Shown here in pieces: positions 1 through 6,083 of a stretch of DNA of 48,201 nt. How positions within the stretch are numbered: the stretch's first letter is position 1; every line of letters begins with the position of its first letter. Source of the DNA: Bacteroidota bacterium (GTDB taxonomy: Bacteria; Bacteroidota; Bacteroidia; UKL13-3); NCBI GenBank assembly GCA_947464275.1, contig CANHVU010000026.1, positions 1 to 48,201 on the forward strand, in the 5' to 3' direction. The notes beneath the pieces are model-generated. The model did not search any database. It worked only from the letters and a program-made list of their open reading frames with translations, and had not been told where the DNA came from. The position numbers and the translations under genes are program-made.

Positions 1-1
1 A

Positions 2-343
2 ACTTGTTTAGAAAACCTCGAATTTTTTGCTTACCACGGAATGTACGATTTTGAAAAGGTAAAAGGGGGCAAATTTAGGGTTGATATTATTTTAACTGAA
101 AATAAACCAAACGATGTTTTAATGGAAAAACTATCGGATATTACTGATTATGAGCAAGTTTTAAAAATAGTGAAAGCCGAGATGGAAAACCCAAGAGATT
201 TTATTGAAACGGTTGCTCAAAGTATTATCAATCAACTAAAAACTGACTACAATCATTTAGAAAACATCAGTGTTAAAATAACCAAATATAACCCTGCAGA
301 TAAGTTTGATGGCGGAAATGCTAGTGTGGTTTTGAGTGTGTAG
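2..343 (+). CDS. folB: Dihydroneopterin aldolase, 5'-truncated by the window edge
   Basis: FolB converts dihydroneopterin to 6-hydroxymethyl-dihydropterin and glycolaldehyde in folate synthesis in the cytoplasm. The reading frame is open from base 2, upstream of the first internal ATG at base 41. It begins with TCLENLEFFAYHGMYDFEK, the family's N-terminal HG(V/M)xxxE signature, which holds the pterin-binding Glu region. Near the C-terminus VKITKYNPAD carries the Lys expected at the catalytic position. About 113 residues are visible against a usual 115-125, so only a few N-terminal residues are missing. The ATG at 41 is internal and is not the start. The gene ends with TAG just before a repeat-rich intergenic stretch. 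Confidence 0.85.
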   Translation, partial: TCLENLEFFAYHGMYDFEKVKGGKFRVDIILTENKPNDVLMEKLSDITDYEQVLKIVKAEMENPRDFIETVAQSIINQLKTDYNHLENISVKITKYNPADKFDGGNASVVLSV

Positions 344-352
344 GGAATTATT

Positions 353-381
353 GTTGAATGGTTAGATGGCTGAATGGTTAG
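353..381. repeat. Short tandem repeat, TGAATGGTTAG unit
   Basis: The 11-base word TGAATGGTTAG occurs twice 16 bases apart (355-365 and 371-381), joined by ATGGC, just after folB. Such short imperfect arrays are common intergenic debris in Bacteroidota. No coding potential is seen. Confidence 0.6.
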
Positions 382-413
382 TATCTTGATTTACTTTGAA
401 AAGTAAAAACCTA

Positions 414-481
414 CCCCAAGTGCTTATCACGCTCAGCGTGATTTACTTGTGGAAATAAGTAAGCAAAGTTTGTAACGTTGC
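414..481 (+). repeat. REP-like double hairpin, copy 1
   Basis: There are two consecutive stem-loops. The first (414-452) pairs CCCCAAGTG..ATCACGCT with AGCGTGATTTACTTGTGG. The second (463-481) is GCAAAGTT-TGT-AACGTTGC. A spacer of about ten bases separates them. The same two-hairpin architecture and much of the sequence recur at 926-994 and 1611-1688, in the same orientation, around a RAYT transposase. This copy has one mismatch in the second hairpin (AACG instead of AACT). Confidence 0.8.
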
Positions 482-520
482 CAATTATCTCATTTATTAA
501 TAATATTGGACCCTAATTCT

Positions 521-892
521 ATGAAAATACTTAACAGATTTCTTAAAATTGAAAAAGAAAACAGAAGCTTCTATCAAACATTTTTATGGTGGGAAAGTAG
601 AAGGCTTATGTACATGTTAATTGTGTTAATTTCAGGACTTTTAAGTTGGTCAGTATTAGAAATAATTTCATTCATTCAACAAAATCTAAACGCTGATAAT
701 GGTTATTATAAATTGATAATTTTTTTTGCTTCATGTATATTTTGCCATGTAATCTACACTTTAGGATGGATAATAGAACTATTAATTAAACCTAAAACAA
801 CATTTAGGCCTACCATGTTTAAATTATTATTGTATTTCACTTTATTTTGGGTATTTCTTCCTTCTTTATTTTCATTGATTGAGTTATTATAA
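521..892 (+). CDS. Hypothetical small membrane protein between repeats
   Basis: Unrecognised protein of about 123 residues. The ATG at 521 is preferred over an upstream TTG at 506 because it starts the charged segment MKILNRFLKIEKENRSF, a normal cytoplasmic N-terminus. Three hydrophobic segments follow, roughly residues 30-55 (LMYMLIVLISGLLSW), 65-95 (LIIFFASCIFCHVIYTLGW) and 102-121 (LLLYFTLFWVFLPSLF). It is therefore probably a three-pass inner-membrane protein. No catalytic motif is visible. It sits alone between REP copies 1 and 2 and may be an accessory gene caught between repeats. The length and hydrophobic pattern make a real gene likely, but function is unknown. Confidence 0.5.
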   Translation: MKILNRFLKIEKENRSFYQTFLWWESRRLMYMLIVLISGLLSWSVLEIISFIQQNLNADNGYYKLIIFFASCIFCHVIYTLGWIIELLIKPKTTFRPTMFKLLLYFTLFWVFLPSLFSLIELL

Positions 893-925
893 TTGTTGCT
901 CCACTGCTATCTAGAATCCCTAGCT

Positions 926-994
926 CCCGCAAGTGTTAATCACGCGTAGCGTGAGTCACTTGTGGGAATAAATAAGCAAAGTTTATAACTTTGC
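926..994 (+). repeat. REP-like double hairpin, copy 2, upstream of the RAYT gene
   Basis: Hairpin one (926-966) pairs CCCGCAAGTG..ATCACGC with GCGTGA..CACTTGTGGG. Hairpin two (976-994) is a perfect GCAAAGTT-TAT-AACTTTGC. It ends 23 bases before the transposase start codon. It is the best-preserved copy and also contains promoter-like words (see the separate entry). Confidence 0.85.
960..994 (+). promoter_or_regulatory. Promoter-like -33/-7 pair embedded in REP copy 2
   Basis: TTG at 960-962 lies on the right arm of hairpin one. TAACTTTGC at 986-994 lies on the right arm of hairpin two. They are 23 bases apart. This fits the Bacteroidota sigma consensus TTG-N17..23-TAnnTTTG and points at the RAYT ATG at 1018. 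The match is seen directly; promoter activity is inferred. Confidence 0.5.
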
Positions 995-1017
995 TATAAC
1001 CAAATCATAAAATTAAA

Positions 1018-1566
1018 ATGAGCCGTGCTTATAAATTTCATAACCCAGATGGATTGTATTTTGTAACCTTTGCCACCATTGGTTGGATTGATGTTTTTAC
1101 AAGACCGTTGTACAAGAACATTTTATTAGAAAGCATTCAGTTTTGTCAAACAAACAAAGGTTTAGATTTGAACGCATGGTGTTTAATGACCAATCACCTT
1201 CATTTTATTGGTAGTGCTAGAGAAGGATTTTTAATGTCGAACATATTGCGCGATATGAAAAAGTTTACAAGCAAAAAGATAATTGAGGCTATTGTGGATA
1301 ATGAACAAGAATCGAGAAGAGAATGGATGTTGGCCATTTTTAAGAACGCAGGAAATTACAATAGTAATAATAAAGATTTTCAGTTTTGGCAACAAGATAA
1401 CAGACCTATTGAACTTTGGAGTAATGAAGTTATTCAACAAAAACTCACTTATATCCATAATAATCCGGTAGCAATGGGCTTGGTAGATGAACCTTGGCAT
1501 TGGAAATACAGCAGTGCAATAGATTATGCAGGCGGTAAAGGTTTGCTTGATTTGATTATGATTTAG
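1018..1566 (+). CDS. REP-associated tyrosine transposase (RAYT, Y1/IS200-like)
   Basis: Single-strand HUH endonuclease of the Y1_Tnp family, 182 residues. The HUH motif is H60-L-H62 in CLMTNHLHFI, where most relatives have VMPNHVH. The likely nucleophile is Y145 in LTYIHNNPV, followed by the usual C-terminal WKYSSAIDY signature. Family members recognise and nick REP hairpins rather than moving as a full insertion sequence. Consistent with that, the gene is flanked by REP-like double hairpins 23 bases upstream and 44 bases downstream, and a third copy lies 0.5 kb away. The reading frame is intact. TNH in place of PNH is a modest deviation. No left or right IS ends or target duplication are visible, so this is a domesticated RAYT rather than IS200. 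Confidence 0.85.
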   Translation: MSRAYKFHNPDGLYFVTFATIGWIDVFTRPLYKNILLESIQFCQTNKGLDLNAWCLMTNHLHFIGSAREGFLMSNILRDMKKFTSKKIIEAIVDNEQESRREWMLAIFKNAGNYNSNNKDFQFWQQDNRPIELWSNEVIQQKLTYIHNNPVAMGLVDEPWHWKYSSAIDYAGGKGLLDLIMI

Positions 1567-1577
1567 ATTAAAGTTAC

Positions 1578-1604
1578 AGTCCGATAGCAATCGGACTTTA
1601 ATTA
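1578..1604 (+). terminator. Hairpin after the RAYT gene
   Basis: AGTCCGAT-AGCA-ATCGGACT (1578-1597) is a perfect 8-base-pair stem 11 bases after the stop codon, followed by TTAATTA. The weak T-run makes termination uncertain. The sequence belongs to the CCGATAGCwATCGG palindrome family found at 14625 and 30690. Confidence 0.5.
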
Positions 1605-1610
1605 TTTAGC

Positions 1611-1688
1611 CTCACAAGTGAAGCTTCGCTTAACACTTGCGAGAGCGGGGGCGGGGTGATAATAAGTAAGCAAAGTTTGTAACTTTGC
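1611..1688 (+). repeat. REP-like double hairpin, copy 3, downstream of the RAYT gene
   Basis: Hairpin one (1611-1643) pairs CTCACAAGTGAAGC with GCTTAACACTTGCGAG. After a GC-rich spacer, hairpin two (1670-1688) is a perfect GCAAAGTT-TGT-AACTTTGC. The first hairpin has diverged from copies 1 and 2 (loop AAGCTTCGCTT instead of ATCACGC), and the spacer is longer. It contains TAACTTTGC (1680-1688), a consensus -7 box about 60 bases before pepP. Confidence 0.8.
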
Positions 1689-1746
1689 AATAATCATTTA
1701 ATTTCCAAAAATTAAAATAAATTCGCAGTTACAATTTCCTTTGATT

Positions 1747-3039
1747 ATGTATAAATACAGCCCTATAAACAACGAACTTTTTAAGCTAAATCGTGCCAAT
1801 TTTGTAAAACAATTAAAGGCCAATAGCATTGCTATTTTTAACTCAAACGATGAGCATCCTTGGAATGGCGATGCCACCCATAAATTCAAGCAAAACAGCG
1901 ATATTTTTTACCTAAGTGGCATTGACCAAGAGGAAAGCATTTTGGTAATTTATCCTGATAGCCCCACTCCTGAATTACGCGAAGCATTGTTTATTAAACA
2001 AACCAGCGATTTAATGGTAACTTGGAATGGTTATAAGTTAACTCAAGCGCAAGCGCAAGAAGTAAGCGGAATAGCCAATGTATTTTGGTTAGACGATTTT
2101 GAAGCAAAAATTCGACCTGCTATTAATTATGCGCAAAACATTTATTTAAGTTTAAACGAAAACGACCGCAGCACTGTAACTACTCCTTACAAAGATTTGC
2201 GTTTTGCGCAAACCATGCGCGAAAAATATCCTTTGCATAAATTTGAACGTGCTGCACCTATTGTGCAACGTTTGCGTGCTATTAAATCTAAATACGAATT
2301 AGAGTTAATGAATGTTGCAGTGGGTATCAGCGAAAAAATGATTAACCGTCTTTTTAAATTTGTAAAACCTGGCGTTTGGGAATACGAAATTGAAGCCGAA
2401 ATTATTCATTCGTATATTAGTAATCGTGCTAACGGACATTCGTTTCAACCAATTGTAGCTAGCGGACAAAACTCGTGTATTTTGCATTATAACGATAATA
2501 ACCAACAATGTAAAGATGGAGATATAATACTTATTGATAGTGGTGCAGATTATGCCAATTATGCCAGCGATATGACTAGGGTAATTCCAGTAAATGGCAA
2601 GTTTACCGCTCGCCAAAAGCAAGTTTATAATGCGGTGTTGCATGTAATGAACGAGGCAAAAAAATTATTGAAACCAGGCGTAATGCTAATGGAATATCAA
2701 GCGCAAGTGGGTTTAATTATGGAAGAACAATTGGTAAAATTAGGCTTACTTACTGCTGACGATATTGCGAAACAAAATCCAAATTGGCCAGCTTACAAAA
2801 GGTATTTTATGCATGGAACCAGCCACTTTTTGGGTATTGATGTGCATGATGTAGGCATGCGTTACGAACCAATGAAAGCAGGCATGACATTTAGCTGCGA
2901 ACCTGGTATTTATATTAAAGAAGAAGCCATTGGAATTAGGTTAGAAAACGAAATATTAATTACCGAAAATGGTTGTTTAGATTTAATGAGCCATATTCCA
3001 ATTGAGGCTGATCATATTGAAGAGTTGATGAATAAGTGA
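1747..3039 (+). CDS. pepP: Xaa-Pro aminopeptidase (aminopeptidase P, M24B)
   Basis: Metallopeptidase that removes an N-terminal residue preceding proline. The ATG at 1747 is preferred over a TTG at 1741, giving 430 residues, usual for PepP. The N-terminal creatinase-type domain (about 1-150) contains FYLSGIDQEESILVI. The catalytic pita-bread domain follows, with dinuclear metal ligands D264 (ILIDSGADY), D275 (YASDMTRVIPVNGKF), H360 (HGTSHFLG), E385 (SCEPGIYI) and E400 (RLENEILIT). All five are present, so the enzyme should be active. It has no signal peptide and is probably cytoplasmic. REP copy 3 upstream carries a possible -7 box. Only repeat debris separates it from the acyltransferase gene downstream. 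Confidence 0.93.
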   Translation: MYKYSPINNELFKLNRANFVKQLKANSIAIFNSNDEHPWNGDATHKFKQNSDIFYLSGIDQEESILVIYPDSPTPELREALFIKQTSDLMVTWNGYKLTQAQAQEVSGIANVFWLDDFEAKIRPAINYAQNIYLSLNENDRSTVTTPYKDLRFAQTMREKYPLHKFERAAPIVQRLRAIKSKYELELMNVAVGISEKMINRLFKFVKPGVWEYEIEAEIIHSYISNRANGHSFQPIVASGQNSCILHYNDNNQQCKDGDIILIDSGADYANYASDMTRVIPVNGKFTARQKQVYNAVLHVMNEAKKLLKPGVMLMEYQAQVGLIMEEQLVKLGLLTADDIAKQNPNWPAYKRYFMHGTSHFLGIDVHDVGMRYEPMKAGMTFSCEPGIYIKEEAIGIRLENEILITENGCLDLMSHIPIEADHIEELMNK

Positions 3040-3041
3040 TA

Positions 3042-3070
3042 ATTGGCAATAAGCAATTGGCAACAGGCAA
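3042..3070. repeat. Degenerate tandem repeat, TTGGCAA/GCAA words
   Basis: ATTGGCAATAAGCA is followed by ATTGGCAACAGGCAA directly after the pepP stop codon. Two imperfect units of about 14 bases are seen. No coding content. Confidence 0.5.
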
Positions 3071-3078
3071 ATAATATC

Positions 3079-3129
3079 TCCCGCTGATTGCGCAGGTTTA
3101 CGATGAAAAAATCTGCGTAATCTGCGGGA
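3079..3129. repeat. Long imperfect hairpin repeat (TCCCGC..GCGGGA)
   Basis: TCCCGCTGATTGCGCAG (3079-3095) pairs with CTGCGTAATCTGCGGGA (3113-3129). The 17-base-pair stem has two mismatches and a 17-base loop. The word AATCTGCGGGA is, from general experience, a recurrent intergenic hairpin in Bacteroidota genomes. It ends 14 bases before the acyltransferase start codon, so it would lie in that gene's leader. Confidence 0.65.
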
Positions 3130-3143
3130 CAAAAAGTAAATGC

Positions 3144-3968
3144 ATGATAGATATAGACAAAGCATTCAACGATAAAAACCCAAGGCTATATAAATTATTG
3201 CCTGGCTTTTTTATTAATTGGATAAAACGAATTGTACATCAAAAAGAAATAAACCAATTTGTAAAAGAAAGTGAAAACGGCACTGCTATTCAGTTTGGAG
3301 CTAATGCGGTTACTGCGTTAGGTGCTAAAGCAGAATCGGTGGGATTAGAAAATATTCCAAAAACTGGCGGGGTAATCATTGCTGCTAATCATCCATTAGG
3401 CGGTGCTGATGGTTTGGCTTTAATTGGTGAAGTAGGCAAAGTGCGCAGCGATTTAAAGTTTATTGTAAACGATTTATTGATGCAATTTAAAACGCTTGAA
3501 GGTGTGTTTATACCTGTAAATAAGCATGGAACCAATACCAAACAAAACTTGCAGCGTATTGAACAACTTTATGGCGAAGGACATTGTATTTTGATATTTC
3601 CAGCAGGTTTATGCAGCCGCAAACAAGAGGGAAAAATAATGGATTTACCTTGGCAAAAAAGCTTTATTAGCCAAGCGGCAAAACATAATTTACCCATTAT
3701 ACCTACATTTATTGATGCTTATAACAGCAACTTTTTTTATAACTTAGCCAACATCAGAAAAAAGCTTGGTATTAAAGCCAATATTGAGATGTTTTTTTTG
3801 GCAAATGAAATGTTTAAACAAAAAGGCAAAACCATAAAATTTACTTTTGGACGACCCGTTTTGCCAACTACATTTAATAAAACCAAAAATGTGTATGGAT
3901 GGGCACAAGCCTTAAAGATGTTTATTTATAAACTACAGGAAAATCCAAAAGCCATTTTTGAAAAGTAA
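3144..3968 (+). CDS. PlsC-like lysophospholipid/aminolipid O-acyltransferase (GlsA/OlsF type)
   Basis: A 274-residue acyltransferase. Motif I is NHPLGGAD (H83 to D89), an H-x5-D form, one residue longer than the H-x4-D of classical PlsC. Motif III is FPAGLCSRKQEG (about 151-162). KGTxF-like transmembrane anchors are absent, so it is probably a peripheral membrane protein. The NHPLGG variant is typical of Bacteroidota proteins once labelled hemolysin-related acyltransferases. Some of these (GlsA of Bacteroides; the O-acyltransferase half of OlsF) add the second acyl chain to N-acyl amino-acid lipids. The next gene is an OlsB/GlsB-type N-acyltransferase, which supports that reading. A phospholipid-remodelling role cannot be excluded. 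Confidence 0.75.
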   Translation: MIDIDKAFNDKNPRLYKLLPGFFINWIKRIVHQKEINQFVKESENGTAIQFGANAVTALGAKAESVGLENIPKTGGVIIAANHPLGGADGLALIGEVGKVRSDLKFIVNDLLMQFKTLEGVFIPVNKHGTNTKQNLQRIEQLYGEGHCILIFPAGLCSRKQEGKIMDLPWQKSFISQAAKHNLPIIPTFIDAYNSNFFYNLANIRKKLGIKANIEMFFLANEMFKQKGKTIKFTFGRPVLPTTFNKTKNVYGWAQALKMFIYKLQENPKAIFEK

Positions 3969-4134
3969 TTATAGTATCAAAAATAGCAGTGCTGCTCTAT
4001 ATAGCTTAATTACAAACAGATACAAACATGTTAATTATTTAACTTGCTCGCATTACAACTTATTTTATTATTTTTTTAGGTTTTGCTAACAAATTGCAAA
4101 TATTTTTTACATCTTGCAACTATTATACGATTTA

Positions 4135-5073
4135 ATGCAGCCAATAGTTGACAAAATAGATAGAGCCCTCCTAAAAAGTGAACTTACAGCCGAAAGGTTT
4201 GTGAGGCCAACTAATAATATTACCAACCAAATTTATATTTTTGATGGAAATAGTGCACCAAATTTAATGCTTGAAGTTGGGAGATTACGCGAAGTTTCGT
4301 TCAGAGAAGCAGGCGGAGGATCAGGCAAAAATGCTGATATTGATGAACACGATACAGGAAAATATATTTATAAGCAACTTATTGTTTGGAACCCAGAAGA
4401 TGAAGAAATTGTGGGTGGTTATCGTTATGCTATTTGTAGCGATGTAGAAGACGAAAATGGAATCTACCATCTTTCAACTGCAGAAATTTTTGAATACAGC
4501 GAAAAACTAAAAAAAGAGTATTTTCCATATACTATTGAATTAGGAAGAAGCTTTGTTCAACCTCAATACCAACCTTCGTTAGATAATAGAAAAGGATTAT
4601 TTAGTTTGGATAATTTATGGGATGGATTAGGGGCGTTAACTGTTTTGCATCCTCATATAAAATACTTTTTTGGCAAGGTAACCAACTATCAGCATTTTAG
4701 TAAGGAAGCGAGGGATTATATTTTAGCTTTTATGGATTATTATTTCCCAGAAAATGAAGGGTTGATCAATATTCCAAATCCACTTAAAACCGAAACTGAT
4801 TGTACCGAATTTTTAAAAAATATAAAAGGACTTCTATTTAAAGAAGGACATTTGTATTTAAATAAAACTGTTCGTTCGTTAGGAGAATATATTCCGCCTT
4901 TATTTAACAACTACATGAACTTAAGCCCAACCATGAAAACGTTTGGCACTGCGGTAAATAGTCACTTTGGTTATGTGGAAGAAACCGGAATTATGGTTAC
5001 TATTGCTGATATCTACCCAACAAAAAAAGACCGACATATCAATAGTTTTATTGAGTTTTTAAAAAACAAATAG
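4135..5073 (+). CDS. GNAT-fold N-acyltransferase of the OlsB/GlsB (hemolysin-like) family
   Basis: A 312-residue protein from the ATG at 4135; an in-frame TTG at 4114 is possible. I prefer the ATG because a -7-like TACATCTTGC lies at 4109-4118, on top of the TTG. The central region resembles acyl-homoserine-lactone-synthase/hemolysin-type GNAT proteins: VGRLREVSFREAGGGSGK, then IVGGYRYAICSD, then YTIELGRSFVQPQY. OlsB/GlsB relatives attach a 3-hydroxy-acyl chain from acyl-ACP to the amino group of ornithine or glycine. The C-terminal part (about 180-312, with FNNYMNLSPTMKTFG) is as in Bacteroidota homologues. It follows the PlsC-like gene by 166 bases on the same strand. The pair probably makes N-acyloxyacyl amino-acid lipids; the head group cannot be read from sequence. 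Confidence 0.72.
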   Translation: MQPIVDKIDRALLKSELTAERFVRPTNNITNQIYIFDGNSAPNLMLEVGRLREVSFREAGGGSGKNADIDEHDTGKYIYKQLIVWNPEDEEIVGGYRYAICSDVEDENGIYHLSTAEIFEYSEKLKKEYFPYTIELGRSFVQPQYQPSLDNRKGLFSLDNLWDGLGALTVLHPHIKYFFGKVTNYQHFSKEARDYILAFMDYYFPENEGLINIPNPLKTETDCTEFLKNIKGLLFKEGHLYLNKTVRSLGEYIPPLFNNYMNLSPTMKTFGTAVNSHFGYVEETGIMVTIADIYPTKKDRHINSFIEFLKNK

Positions 5074-5080
5074 TTGTAAT

Positions 5081-6067
5081 TTACTTAAGAATTAAATACT
5101 CAAACTTAGGAGTACCTTTCACACCATTATTATTGAAATCTAAGAAACGAAGTTTATAGGTTTCGTGCGAATGCCAATCTCTAATAATATAATTAACTTT
5201 AGTACGAGCTACATATTGTCCAGTGGTAAAATTATACACTTTCCAATCGTATCCCATTACATCGCGTAAATTAGAGTAATGACAATTATTTTCAGCATAT
5301 ATTGGGGTAATAGACTCAAAATTAATTGTACTATCAATAGCAACATCATTTTTAAATGTATTAATAAAAATCCCTCTTACCACATATTTTACAATAGGGT
5401 CATTTTCGTAAAACACATAACGGTATTTTAAGAAACAAAAATCCCAATCATCTTTTTTAGGTTCAAAGTTTATGTAAGTTGTGGGTGTGGTAAAACTAAA
5501 ATATACATTTTGTTTTGATGGGTCTTTTGCTAAAATAACACTTATAATAGTATTCGGATTATCAAGCGTAGCATATTCAAACCTATAACTGTTTGGGTTT
5601 ACATCTATAAATCTAATTTGAAAATACCTATCTGTTTTATAATAACCACCTCTGTCTAAAATATAAATTTTATCGCCATTTTCAAGCCAACGGTTAATAG
5701 CTAACGAGTCGTAGCAACCACAAGGCGAATCCCATTTATAATTAAAAGTATCTGGCTTGCTACTTTTAATAAATTTACGTGAATTAACCTTAGCAGCATA
5801 CATATCCATTCCACCATTAATGGTTATATTATAACCAAATTGTGAGGCATCAAAAGCTAAATCCCAACTATTGATATTAACCAGGGTTATTTGGCTATCT
5901 TTTAAATTAAAAAAAGCTTGTTTCTCAAAATCTTTACCCAAACTATCAATTACAATAAAAGATGTATTGCCGCGAGTAGGTAGTTTTATAGTTGGTTCGT
6001 CCTTTTCACATGCTGTAATTACAAATGTTATGGCAAAAAGAAAGTAAGCTAGTTTATTAATATTCAC
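5081..6067 (-). CDS. hmuY: HmuY-family haem-binding lipoprotein
   Basis: A 328-residue lipoprotein. It starts with GTG at 6067 and has the signal FLFAITFVITACEKDE, with lipobox Cys about residue 20. HmuY-like features are NSWDLAFDASQFGYNITING near residue 70 and a second repeat-like DDWDFCFLKYRYVFY near residue 215. Family members are surface-exposed haem carriers that hand haem to a TonB-dependent receptor. It is the last gene of a three-gene minus-strand operon, 16 bases after the receptor gene. A Cys pair (SPCGCYDS, about residue 115) is present. Which residues bind haem cannot be decided by eye; HSHETYKL near the C-terminus supplies candidate His residues. Family assignment is good, ligand inferred. 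Confidence 0.75.
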   Translation of the reverse strand: MNINKLAYFLFAITFVITACEKDEPTIKLPTRGNTSFIVIDSLGKDFEKQAFFNLKDSQITLVNINSWDLAFDASQFGYNITINGGMDMYAAKVNSRKFIKSSKPDTFNYKWDSPCGCYDSLAINRWLENGDKIYILDRGGYYKTDRYFQIRFIDVNPNSYRFEYATLDNPNTIISVILAKDPSKQNVYFSFTTPTTYINFEPKKDDWDFCFLKYRYVFYENDPIVKYVVRGIFINTFKNDVAIDSTINFESITPIYAENNCHYSNLRDVMGYDWKVYNFTTGQYVARTKVNYIIRDWHSHETYKLRFLDFNNNGVKGTPKFEYLILK

Positions 6068-6083
6068 GTTTGTTTTTTATTAT

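Noticed and set aside
506-520. TTG start 15 bases upstream for the small membrane protein
   Set aside because: The ATG at 521 gives a more normal N-terminus and needs no rare start codon.
1231-1590. Long minus-strand frame over the RAYT gene (and similar antisense frames at 2305-2643, 40296-40574, 41523-41762)
   Set aside because: They lie wholly inside well-supported genes on the other strand and show no domain motifs; AT-rich coding sequence produces such shadows.
1018-1688. Complete IS200/IS605 insertion sequence
   Set aside because: No left or right end hairpins of IS200 type, no companion tnpB and no insertion scar; the protein fits RAYT better.
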